Shown here: one piece after another, positions 1 to 11,838 of the stretch
Layout: each line of letters opens with the position of its first letter
How positions within the stretch are numbered: position 1 is the stretch's first letter
Assembly: GCA_964058845.1 (NCBI GenBank)
Contig: CAXKVR010000053.1
Span: forward strand, 1 to 64,000
DNA length: 64,000 nt
Reading direction: 5' to 3'
DNA from: Carex sylvatica
Taxonomy: Eukaryota > Streptophyta > Magnoliopsida > Poales > Cyperaceae
The notes under the pieces: model-generated
The model's database searches: none
Seen by the model: only the letters and a program-made list of their open reading frames with translations
Told to the model about the DNA's origin: nothing
Position numbers and translations under genes: made by a program

Positions 1-299
1 GATACATCTAAATATATAACAATTTGTAGAATCTCTTTAGTGTAATTTGTGACCACAGAGGACCGGCACACTTATAGCTACAAACAATTAGAATTTTAAA
101 TGTTTTTATTGATCATTTGTTTCACCATAGACAGTTTTATTCCTATAAAAAAAAGTAGAGATATAGGTCCCCCACAGGCTTTCATGCAAAAAGGAGAAAA
201 AAAAATAATCCCTGAATTAGCCTTGGCAAAACTGTATACATAATTAGTTTCACCGCTCATCTGAAGTTTATCAGATGATATCACATGTTTATGATTTTT

Positions 300-849
300 A
301 GGATAGATTATATGAGAAGATAATATGATATTTACAACTCTAATACAACACTTCAATTGAAAGTATTTGAGGCACTCTTGTAGTGTCTCTATATGAAAAA
401 ATAATAGTGTATTTACAACTCCTATATAACACTATAATTGAAGGTGTTTGGAGCACTTTAGTAGTGTCTCTATATGGCAAGATAATATGGCATTTACAAC
501 CCTAATACAACACTCCAATAGAAGGTGTTTGAAGCACTCTAATAGTATCGCCAGATTGCAAGATAATAGGGCATTTACAACCCTAATACAACACTCCAAT
601 TGAAGGTGTTTGGAGCACTCTTGTAGTGTCTCTATATGGAAAGATAATAGTGCATTTACAACCCTAATACAACACTCTAATTGAAAGTGTTTGGAGCATT
701 CTAGTAGTGTCTCCATATGACAAGATAATATGACATTTACAACCGTAATAGAACACTCCAATTGATGGTGTTTGGAGCACTCTAGTAGTGTCTCTATATG
801 ACAAGCTAATAGGGTATTTACAACCCTAATACAACACTCTAATTGAAGG

Positions 850-851
<2 letters not shown>
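300..851. repeat. 81-bp tandem satellite, six full units
   Basis: Units begin at 355, 436, 517, 598, 679 and 760, each exactly 81 bases apart, with a partial unit before 355 and a cut-off start at 841. Each unit runs from an AATTGAAGGTGTTTGGAGCA-like start to an ACAACCCTAATACAACACT-like end. Because 81 is a multiple of three, the minus strand stays open across 432-761 as a 27-residue repeat; I read this as a by-product of the period rather than a gene. The array is cut at about 850 by the next element. Confidence 0.93.
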
Positions 852-3200
<2,349 letters not shown>

Positions 3201-3235
3201 GATATCTCCATATTATATCTAAATTATGGCTCTAA

Positions 3236-4660
3236 TTTACAATGAAACCTGTGCTTTAAAGCCTATGAATGTGGACTTTTTACTTGTATTTAGATGAAAT
3301 GTGGTACTGCTATGCTTTGTTTGGTATTTTGCAGGAAAAATGGTGAAAAACTGCATCTGACTACTTTTCATACGGCCTGTATGATATTCTGTACAGGCCG
3401 TACAAGATCCGCCCAACCACACAGAAGGATCCACAACAGAGGCACAAAGTCTCCAAGTCAAAGCCAGGCATACGGTCCGTACAGGATCCCGTACGGGCCG
3501 TACAACGCTGATTCAGAAAATCCAGCTGGAATCTGAATTGAGCACGATTTGAGGAGCCGAAAAGGAAACCCCTGGAGGCGTGGTCTGAGGCATTAAAGGA
3601 GATATTCCACAGCAGAAAAGGGGAATTAATGTATCAAAAATCATTCATTCATTCGAGGTTTGCTTGGACAAGAGGAAAAGAGGAAGAGAAGGGAAGAACG
3701 CAAGTTTTGAACGGATCTTCGAATTTTTCACTGTTTTATCATGAACTCTTTTACTTTTTGTTATTTGTGTTATCTTATGAACATGAGTAGCTAATTTACT
3801 TTGTTTCTAGGGATAAGATGTAGTTTCTAGTTTAGCTTTGCTTGTATGCTACTTGGATTTTGTGTTGAACGCTTTGTTTTTACTTTGTTATGTAGTATTT
3901 TTATTGCTCTATTTGTGTTTGCTTGAATCTGATTAGTCATCCCGTTAGATGAATGCACACATCTAAGTGTTAGGAGCCAAGTCTATGAAATTCATTCCAA
4001 CCGAATAAAGTATATGAAGTAGGGTGAAACCAAGGAGTACCCGAAAGACGAAACTTTCCTTGAGGCGAAAGTCCTTGGATACTTTTAGTAAACTAACAAA
4101 TAACTTAGATAAATTAGGCCAAAATGCGAAAGTTGAGGTTTAACGCATCTAAGAGGGAAGTATTTGAGTCCGGTAATCGGGTATCAGGCCAAAATGCGAA
4201 AGTTGAGGTTAGGTATCTAGATCTGGTCAAAAGAAACCCTAAACACAGTATCAACACAGAAAACAGTAGCTGCAGCATCAACTTGAGGTCCCATACAGAC
4301 CGTACGGGAATCTGTACGGACCGTATGCCTCGAGACTAAACAGAAAGTAAATCTGAACCCTGGAAACGCCATTTTATCAATTGAAAACAACTTTAATTAT
4401 CTTTTATTATCTTTTAAACTTGTTATAAATCAGTAGAATTGTTAGAACCAAAACCAAACCAATCTCTCTCACTTCTAGAATTTCAAGTGATTTTAGGATA
4501 AGTCTAGTGTTTTTTTTCCGTCCCTGTGGATCGATACCTGAGCATACTCAACGACAGGATAGTACACTTGCTATCTGAATTGACAGAGTATAACAAATGT
4601 TTAAAAAGTATAGCTTGCTATACTGAAACTTTGTAGCATATATTCTTGTGCGATCAGTTT
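3236..4660 (+). other. Retrotransposon-like non-coding stretch with GTACGG/CCGTAC motifs
   Basis: No gene is seen. The stretch has inverted GTACAGGCCGTAC-type motifs near 3375-3405, 3475-3505 and 4290-4325. Near 4523-4545 is a CCCTGTGGATCGATACC phrase that I associate with plant gypsy LTR or leader regions. A short direct repeat (GGCCAAAATGCGAAAGTTGAGGTT-like) occurs at about 4118 and 4188. I read it as decayed LTR-retrotransposon leader sequence; the assignment rests on memory of such motifs. Confidence 0.4.
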
Positions 4661-4671
4661 TATTAAGTAAT

Positions 4672-5143
4672 TGGGCAATGGTTCAACAATAATATTTTGG
4701 AAAGATAGATGGATATCAGACTTTTCTCTTTCCCTTTCTTATAATTTTTTATTCTCTATAGCAAGAGACCCTAATATTTTGATAATAAATATTTTTTCTA
4801 ATCATAACATCATTGATATTCAATTTATGAGACAATTAGCAGGTGTATTGTTCGTTGAGTGGAATAATCTTCATACTCAACTCCAATACTATACACAAAA
4901 TCCAACTACAAAGGATTCTTTGTTGTGGAGATGGTCCTCTGGGGAAATTTTTACTGTGCATTCTTTTTACAGGTGGCTTGAATATGACGACATTGTTAAT
5001 ACATATTTTACTTCCATTTGGAATTTAAAATTACCCCTCAAGATCAAGGTTTTTTTGTGTGGTTATTAAAGAGAAATAGTATTCTGACAAAAGATAACCT
5101 ATGCAAAAAGGGTTGGACTGGAGATACTTCCTGTCCTTTTTGA
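4672..5143 (+). pseudogene. LINE fragment: reverse-transcriptase zinc-binding domain, broken
   Basis: The translation from 4672 reads GNGSTIIFWKDRWISDF, followed by a D-LLWRWSSGEIFTVHSFY segment and PLKIKVF. This is the order seen in the zinc-binding region (zf-RVT) downstream of the reverse transcriptase in plant non-LTR retrotransposons. The frame breaks near 5055. It resumes in another frame as a WLLKRN...LCKKGW...CPF stretch and ends near 5143. There is no RT domain upstream and no poly(A) tail downstream, so both ends are lost. It is a dead fragment and not a host gene. Confidence 0.8.
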
Positions 5144-5221
5144 AGAGAAGCGCTAATAGTCGCTGTAGAAGAGGAAGTCGGGAGGGAGGGATTAGAAATT
5201 GGATCGGATTCCATTAGAGCA

Positions 5222-5415
5222 GTTCTGATACCATGAAAGTCTTGACAGAGAAGAGGTAATTTGAGTAATCAAGAAATTGTATTAGATTTGGTAACAGAAA
5301 TTGTATTAGATTTGGTAACCTTGTTACAGTACATAAGATATTTATTTATAGACATAGCACTAAACTAATTACAACAGCTAACTATGGTTAAGAATATTAA
5401 ATCATAGTTCTAACA
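5222..5415 (-). mobile_element. Copia-type LTR with primer-binding site, minus strand
   Basis: On the minus strand a 182-base LTR (5234-5415) starts TGTTAGAACTATG and ends ACTTTCA. It is followed at once (5222-5233) by TGGTATCAGAAC, which matches the usual initiator-Met-tRNA primer-binding site TGGTATCAGAGC at 11 of 12 bases. A CTATAAATAAATA promoter-like stretch lies inside the LTR. Only about 80 bases of leader follow before unrelated sequence, so this is a truncated element with no proteins. Confidence 0.75.
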
Positions 5416-5583
5416 GACATTCTATTCCTAACTAACTCTTTAACAGACATTCTATTATGTTGACTAATACTAAGCTATGTAGTCACTGTATGACTCTAAT
5501 ACGTGAACGATACACATGACATGCCGTGCCGTAATATAACTAATAACAACGTGACTAATTTCTTTCTCTAAACAGACTCTTTA

Positions 5584-5763
5584 CGAATTCACATCCTCTG
5601 AGATATCTCATATTTTGAGTGGCTTTTTGGAAAATTTCAACCGTTACGATATGTTCTACGCGAATCTCAAAGCTATAATAATACTGGCCCATACGTCACT
5701 TCCGAATAGGCACCGGACACGTCGGTCACGCAAAAGTTGAGATATCTCAGAGGATACGCACTC
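5584..5763. mobile_element. MITE, MULE-type, 9-bp target duplication
   Basis: The element is 180 bp and foldback. It starts CGAATTCACATCCTCTGAG and ends with the inverted form CTCAGAGGATACGCACTC. The 9-base sequence GACTCTTTA is present on both sides (5575-5583 and 5764-5772), which gives the insertion size typical of Mutator-like elements. Related copies lie at 28893-29110, 30141-30318, 44233-44413 and 62207-62640. Confidence 0.88.
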
Positions 5764-5897
5764 GACTCTTTACTGTTTCCCAGAAATTGTTTGATCTCTT
5801 TCTTTGACACAGTAAGTCCAAAACTTTCCTCAACACTGTTTAAAAAACAAAAGTAACATGCCAAGCTCAAAAACAAATTCGTGAATTGCTCCTCTTG

Positions 5898-5966
5898 ATG
5901 AACAGCTCTCTCAAAGACGCAAATTGCCCCCAACTCTCTGACTCCGAAGAAGCCCGATATTTCTCT
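5898..5966 (+). other. Candidate orphan first exon (23 codons)
   Basis: An ATG at 5898 opens a 23-codon stretch (MNSSLKDANCPQLSD...) that runs into a consensus splice donor GTAAGT at 5967, with CT-rich sequence after it. I find no following exon: 6070-7385 is AT-rich and empty. It may be the start of a gene cut off by rearrangement, or chance. I do not recognise the peptide. Confidence 0.22.
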
Positions 5967-6066
5967 GTAAGTCTGAATCTCTCTCTGGTAACAACACACG
6001 TAAGAAATCTAATCGCTCTCTAGCTTTTGCCTCCCTCTTTCTCTCAATTCTCAAGTCAGTTCTCTA

Positions 6067-7385
6067 ATTTGTCACCCGATCAGAGCATTTTCGATACTTT
6101 TCAATTTTGTTAGTTGTTAGTGGAAGGTTTAGATAAATTTGATTTATACAAATGGTATAAGCCTAGTGGTTTGGCCGTTTGGGATGCATAGTATGTTGCA
6201 TTGCTGTGTAGTTGGTCAAAATTCTATGCTGTTCGATCGACAAAATGATTCAATGCTAATTAATTGAAAATTGGAATGATTTGCACTCAAATTACTTGTT
6301 CAACCTCAATTCCCCTTCAATTATTTCCGTCATCCACATAGTATTATCAATAAATCATGAGGGTCCTTAAACTAGTATAAAAAAAAAAAAAACCGTCATG
6401 GACTCTGTTTGTAATGGAACATAACCTGGTTTGTTGAGATGAGCACCAAACCTTACCGGTTTTGAAATAAAGATTTATAATAATCGATTACACGATGAAA
6501 ATTATAAATGTTTCCACATTATTTATTTTTCTAACAAAATTTTACATTATTATAGTTAATGCACAAACTCTTTTTCTACGAAGGTGAATGCACAAACTCT
6601 TTTCTCAATAATTAAATGAATTATAGAGAGAAATGGTAGCCAAATCTGTGACAAATTACATAAGAGAATTAGAAAAGCATGGTTGATACTTTGATGTTAC
6701 AAATACAAAATTTGATATTTCATTACTGTTTGAAAAGGGAACTCATTTTCTTTTAAATTGCTACTATAAAATATTATATTGGAGCAAATACATCAATTAT
6801 ATTTTAACAAATATGATTTTTTGATTTTTTGATTTAAAAAAAAACACTTCACATAAATAAATGGCTCATATCTAAAGAATTTACTAAATAGGAAAAACAA
6901 TATGAATAATTCAAGCTTACATCCAAACTTTTTTCTAAATCAAAATTTCGTTGTAATTTATTTTGTGGAAGGTTTAATATTTCTATTTTTGTCTGACTCC
7001 ATTTTAAATGCTAATACCTTAAAATTTAAATTTAAATATAAAATGAAATTCTCAAAATTGATTTATATTATTTTTATGCGCACTTGTAAATAAAATTGTT
7101 AAAATTGATATATATTATTTATTCTGTACATATATAAGTGAATACGAATTTTATTTTAATTAATATCAAGAGCTTAAAAAATTATTAATGTCAAAAATAC
7201 ATATATTGAAAATAAGAAATTAATTATGAATGTTAAATTTGTAACTTATCAGTAAATTAAAAGTAATAATTGTTTTATGTACATATATTTTATGTACATG
7301 TATGATACATGATGTATCTAACTTTATTTTGAATATAAATTAAAAATATATATTATTATAGATTAAAAAATAAATAAACTCTCCA
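6067..7385. other. AT-rich intergenic DNA, nothing recognised
   Basis: No gene-like frame, RNA gene or clear repeat is visible here apart from short A/T runs. The left part of 7385-7542 is likely 3' untranslated and terminator sequence of the minus-strand small HSP. A TTTATT at about 7396 is AATAAA on the minus strand and could be its polyadenylation signal. Confidence 0.6.
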
Positions 7386-7542
7386 ATAAGATCCTTTATT
7401 GATTCACCCTAGGAGATACAAAACAACTATCACTCACGCAATTTCCAACTTAATCATACAAATACAAAGTAGAAGCACAAAAACAAAACCAGCAAAAGCC
7501 CAGGCAAACCAAAATCAAACATCCCAATAGCCATTTTCAAAT

Positions 7543-8638
7543 TCAAAGTTCAACCCTCTTAGTTTCTCCAACACTACTAGCCTTCTCTCTCTCTTTCTCT
7601 TTGACCTCGGTCCGGTCCTCTTGATCAATGCTAACTACCTTTGGTCCTCTGATCTTCTCCGGTGCCAGTTTTGCAAAATTCAAAGTTAGAACACCGTTCT
7701 CAAGTTTGGCCTTCACCGAATCAAGGTCGACATTTTCAGGCAGCCTGAATTGACGCCAGAATTTACCGTAAGTGCGCTCGACACGGTGCCAGTGCTCCCC
7801 TTTTTTCTCTTCTTTCTCTCTCTTTCGCTCGCCGCTCACTTGTAGGATTCGGTTGTCCTCAACCTCTACCTTTAGATCTTCTTTCCTCATTCCTATAAAA
7901 TGTGATTTCATTAATTTGACAGATCACCTCAAATGTTGTAATTTGCTAATTTATGACAATACAATTCGTAAATATAAGGTATAATTTAACCAGTTAAGAT
8001 GCTCATAAAGTTGATCTACACAAATTCAAAATGTTAAATTTATAGTTATTTTTTATTCCTTTGTAACACAAGCACAACATTTAGTTTTCTAATTAATTGA
8101 TCTCATGTGAATACAATTATAAAAGCATTGTAGGTCTGTAATTGCCTACAAATTTTAAAAAATAATTAAGATAACAAAAAATAACTGTCACCTTAATTTG
8201 TTGCTTATAACTGAAACATACATGTACGCACTTCTACAATTATTTTTATGTTAACATTACTATTCACCATGATTTCAAATTCAGATTAGATTTTAAATTT
8301 TAAATTTGTGCGATTGATTAGCTCAAACAAAATTAGTTTAAAAACCATGATTCACATGATTCTTTACACAACTCACCTGGCACATCTAAGACAATCTCAT
8401 GAGAATTGGGAGTCTCTCTCCAGTCAACCTGAGCCAATGCCACCGTCGCCATGTCATCACGGTCCAGGCCAAACGGCACTTGCTCTAGAATCTTAAACGG
8501 ATCCATAAACTGCTCCGACAAGGAACCTCCACTCCGGTGATCAAGCCATGGCAACACTGATCCCACCGATGGCGACACCACACTAAGTAGCAGCACCATT
8601 GGTAGAAAACCAGACACAAAGACAGTGCAACCTCTCAT
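7543..8638 (-). CDS. ER-type small heat-shock protein, copy 1 (203 aa, one intron)
   Basis: ATP-independent chaperone of the HSP20 family, predicted to enter the secretory pathway. Exons are 8377-8638 and 7543-7892. The 484-base intron splits a Gly codon (donor GTGAGT, acceptor TATAG) and joins DVPG to MRKEDLK in frame. Residues 1-27 form a signal peptide ([20 protein letters not shown], then SPSVGS). Next come an N-terminal arm ([13 protein letters not shown]) and an alpha-crystallin domain from about residue 73 to 175, with [34 protein letters not shown] and the family's GVLTL box. The C-terminus is KRVEL, which looks like a weak KDEL-type retrieval signal (RVEL). Its nearest relatives would be the 22-kDa ER class (Arabidopsis HSP22.0 type), which as far as I know usually lacks introns. 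The promoter carries a TATA box, a heat-shock element and an ABRE/G-box, so heat induction is expected. Copy 2 lies 5.8 kb downstream of it on the map. Confidence 0.93.
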
Positions 8639-8648
8639 TTTGTTTCTC

Positions 8649-8789
8649 CTTTTTGTAGGGGGGAATTAACTTCTTTTGAGAAGAATTAAGATCTAGTTAA
8701 GCGATGCTTTAGTTAGTTTTATCTTTTTGTAGGGGGAATTAACTTCGAAGAATTAAGATCTAGTTAAGCGATGCTTTAGCTAGTTTTAC
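8649..8789. repeat. Tandem duplication of about 70 bp in the HSP copy 1 leader
   Basis: Two units, 8649-8722 and 8723-8789, share CTTTTTGTAGGGGG, GAATTAACTTC, AGAATTAAGATCTAGTTAAG and CGATGCTTTAG. They lie between the start codon and the TATA box of HSP copy 1, so most of the 5' untranslated region is doubled. The first unit has about six extra bases in the middle (TTTTGA). Copy 2 lacks this duplication. Confidence 0.92.
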
Positions 8790-8821
8790 CTTTGAGTGTA
8801 ATTTGAGAGCGATGTGGGAGA

Positions 8822-8829
8822 TTTTATAG
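8822..8829 (-). promoter_or_regulatory. TATA box of small HSP copy 1
   Basis: Reads CTATAAAA on the minus strand. It lies 184 bases upstream of the ATG and 41 bases downstream of the heat-shock element, the same spacing as in copy 2. Confidence 0.75.
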
Positions 8830-8845
8830 CTTAGGGGTGGAGAGT

Positions 8846-8880
8846 GACACGTGGCAATCAGACAGGGACGAGAAGGTTCG
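8846..8880 (-). promoter_or_regulatory. ABRE/G-box-like site plus heat-shock element, HSP copy 1
   Basis: ACACGTGGC (an ABRE/G-box-type core) at 8847-8855 and AGAAGGTTCG, a perfect nGAAnnTTCn dimer, at 8871-8880. The 19 bases GACAGGGACGAGAAGGTTC (8861-8879) are identical in the promoter of copy 2. Known biology: HSF binds GAA/TTC arrays and bZIP factors bind ACGTG. Confidence 0.8.
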
Positions 8881-9029
8881 AGGTTGCTGATGATGACCTG
8901 GCGAATGGAAACTGTGGATGAGTCCAGAGAGTTCGAGTTCAAGGCAAAGATCGATCTCGTTAGGTGCTTCCAAATTAAGATCGGTTCATGATTTAATTTG
9001 GGCCGTCCGATGAGATCCGGCCACATTGT

Positions 9030-9680
9030 TGCTTTCTAGCTAGCATTTTATTTCAATGCAAAGCAGAAATTGTGAATTAATAAATTATTACTTTTCTTAT
9101 TATTTAAGTAATTTAACGACTAAAAGTATTTACGCAGAATCAAATAATCAGCATGAAATTGTACCATCTGAGAAATAAGAGATATTTATTCTTATAATTA
9201 TGGAGATGGTCCTTTTCTACTTGGTCTATAATTGTAGCAATTATTTAGATAATATCTATCTATATCCTTGGAAATTACTTCAAATTTATAGAGTGCTTCA
9301 ATATTAAACAGAATAATTTTAGTGTATATTTTTAATAACAAGATTAATTCTTTTAGCATTTATAATAGGAAAATTTTCATATCTTCAACTCCATACATTT
9401 AATGGAGGATAATAATTTCTATCTTAATATCAGTAAACTACAGAAAATATATTTTTACTAAATTAAATTTTTGTTATATTACTTGAGTTTAACCATTGGA
9501 TTCTGTAAATTTAAACATGTATATACAATAAAATCACTCACTATAATATATTCTAATATCTACCATGATAGTTCAATTTTATAAATATGCAACAATTTAT
9601 GTAATCTATCAAAAAATTTAACAAGCTTAAGCTTATACATTGAATTAACAATTATATTTTAATTATATAGAGAGAGAGAG
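9030..9680. other. AT-rich intergenic DNA, nothing recognised
   Basis: No gene or clear repeat is seen. It ends in a (GA)n tract at about 9668-9680, where the first foldback element begins. Confidence 0.6.
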
Positions 9681-10076
9681 TAAGGCTACCATACATTGCA
9701 ATGCATAGGCATTTTTGTGCATTGAACTATAAACCATTGGATTCAAAGTCCAAATAGCCGATTCAAACCGTTCACCTTGTTCTCCATATTAATATGTGGT
9801 TGGAGATCAAATTTTACATTTTTTGAAATTTTTTTACTATTTATTAAGCCACTTTAAAAATCGCTGATCCAACAGTGCCTTTTTACTTTACTGTTACCGT
9901 TGGATCAGCGATTTTCAAAGTGGCTTAATAAATAGTAAAAAAAATTCAAAACATGTAAAATTTGGTCTCCAAACACATATTAATATGGAGAACAAGATGA
10001 ACGATTTGGATCAATCGTTTGGACTTTGAATCCGTGATTTATAGTCCGATGCACAAAAGTGCCTATGCATTGCAAT
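9681..10076. mobile_element. Foldback element, end type I
   Basis: Inverted arms start TAAGGCTACCATACATTGCA and end in the complementary GCCTATGCATTGCAAT. Each arm holds the shared core (GTCCAAA, AACCGTTCA, AAATTTTACATTTTTT, TTTACTATTTATTAAG). The loop holds CGCTGATCCAAC on the left and its complement on the right. It has no coding capacity. A second type I copy lies at 52960-53372. Its right end abuts the next foldback directly. Confidence 0.85.
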
Positions 10077-10443
10077 GAGGAGGGATCAAGTTACAACAAG
10101 TTACTACAACTATTTTCTACATTTTTAAAGTCCAAATCGTCGATCCAAGCCGTTCAACATGATCTCCACAATAAAATGTGCTTCCAGATTAAATTTTACA
10201 TTTTTTAGAATTTTTTTACTATTTATTAAGATGGGTACAAAATTCATTGTTTTGAATTTGACTAGTTTTTGTACCCATCTTAATAAATAGTAAAAAAATT
10301 TCAAAAAATATAAAATTTGGTCTCCAAGCACATTTTATTGTAGAAATCACATCTAACGGTTTGGATCGACGATTTAGACTTTAAAAATGTAGAAAATAAT
10401 TGTGGTTGTAACCCAAAAATTATTGTAACTTGATCCCTCCTCT
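10077..10443. mobile_element. Foldback element, end type III
   Basis: Starts GAGGAGGGATCAAGTTACAA and ends with the inverted TGTAACTTGATCCCTCCTCT. The arms carry the same core as type I, but the ends and loop differ (loop arms ATGGGTACAAAATTC and complement). Related copies lie at 48228-48439 and 51345-51752. (TA)n(GA)n follows on the right. Confidence 0.85.
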
Positions 10444-10474
10444 CTGTATATATATATATAGAGAGAGAGAGAGA

Positions 10475-10893
10475 TTGGCTACTATGCTTATATAAGCATA
10501 TCTCCACATATGCTTATAACTCATTTTTGTGTTTTCAATGTCCAAATGGTCGATCTGAACCGTTAGATGTGATCTCTATATTGAAATGTGCTTGGAGACC
10601 AAATTTTACATTTTTCTAGATTTGTTTACTATTTATTAAGCCACTTTGAAAATCGCTGATCCAACGGTGGCTTCTGATTTTACTATTTTGTTAAGCCACC
10701 GTTGGATCAACGATTTTCAAAGTGGTTTAATAAATAGTAAACAAATTCAGAAAAATATAAAATTTGGTCTCCAAGCACATTTCAATATAGAGATCACATC
10801 TAACGGTTCAAATCGACCATTTGGACATTAAAAACACAAAAATGAGTTATAAACATATGTAGAGATATGCTTATATAAACATAGTAGCGAACA
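10475..10893. mobile_element. Foldback element, end type II
   Basis: Starts TTGGCTACTATGCTTATATA and ends TATATAAACATAGTAGCGAA, imperfect inverted ends. The core and the CGCTGATCCAACGGT loop match the copy in the GDSL gene intron (20116-20541). It lies between (TA)n(GA)n and (TA)n tracts. Confidence 0.88.
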
Positions 10894-11220
10894 CCTATAT
10901 ATATATAGCCTTATATCCCAGAACACTCCCTTCGCTCTTTTCATCTAAAGCGAAAAAAAAAGACAATCAGCAAACTCTGACCACCGCTTCTCACACCCCC
11001 TTTTTGTTCCGTCCCTCTTATTATTTTTTTTTTAATCTCAATCTAACACAATAATATTTTTTTTTCTCTCTCTCACATATCTATCTCTTCAAGTGGAGAT
11101 GCGAATGAAACAGAGAGAGGAAGTTGAGCGGAGTGAAGTCAAGAGCATAATATTGTCCAAACTCGAAACATAGAGTACCCATATTTCGATCGGAATATGG
11201 TAATGAGTAGATTTAGAATG
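10894..11220. other. Spacer between foldback cluster and MULE-like element
   Basis: Short (TA)n, then CT-rich and A-rich sequence (10920-11100). No gene or RNA gene is recognised. Confidence 0.5.
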
Positions 11221-11547
11221 AAAGCAGATATGAATGCTAATGAGTCAAGCTAGCTTGCGAATCAATGAGTTAAGCGGTTTAATATTTTATAACAAATTGA
11301 ACCTGAAACTCAAAAAAATTCAAACTCAACTCAGCTCGATATTGAAAGAAAAAGCTCGACTCGACTCATATAAATACTTGACTTGACTCGACTCGACTCG
11401 TGAATCAGTTCATATTATTGAACAACAAATAAAATAAGCATTACTCATAATGCATTCACCTAATAGAAAGCAAAAAGGATATTTTTTTTTTCTTTGGTTC
11501 TGCAAAAAGGATACTCATAGCAAAAAAATCACGTAACTGTTTTTTTT

Positions 11548-11741
11548 AGATTTCAATTTTTTTTAATTTCAAAGTATTTTCAAATTTTAATTTTTTCAAA
11601 TTCCAAAGTTTTGTCAGATTTCAATTTTTTTTTAATTTCAAAGTATTTTCAAATTTTAATTTTTTCAAATTCCAAAGTTTTCTCAGATTTCAATTTTTTT
11701 TAATTTCAAAGTATTTTCAAATTTTAATTTTTTTTCAAATT
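11548..11741. repeat. 68-bp tandem repeat inside the MULE-like element
   Basis: About 2.8 units start at 11548, 11616 and 11685. Each begins AGATTTCAATTTTTTTTAAT and continues with TTTCAAAGTATTTTCAAATT. Confidence 0.9.
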
Positions 11742-11752
11742 TCATGTGTTAG

Positions 11753-11838
11753 TGGAATCGGTTGCGGGTCATCGTGCAATTTTTCAATGTAATCCTGATG
11801 AGGTTGCCGTGGCCTTGCAGATATTCGGCCCAGGAAGA
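11753..11838 (+). other. Exon-like fragment inside the MULE-like element
   Basis: Higher-GC coding-looking sequence in an AT-rich element. It follows a TTAG acceptor-like site at about 11752 and ends AGGAAGAG before a consensus donor GTAAGAGC at 11839. One frame reads VESVAGHRAIFQCNPDEVA, then VALQIFGPGRG. I do not recognise the source protein. It could be a captured host-gene fragment (Pack-MULE style) or chance composition; no homology search was possible. Confidence 0.35.

Noticed and set aside
432..761. Minus-strand 109-codon repeat protein
   Set aside because: The frame is open only because the satellite period is a multiple of three; there is no start context, domain or splice evidence.
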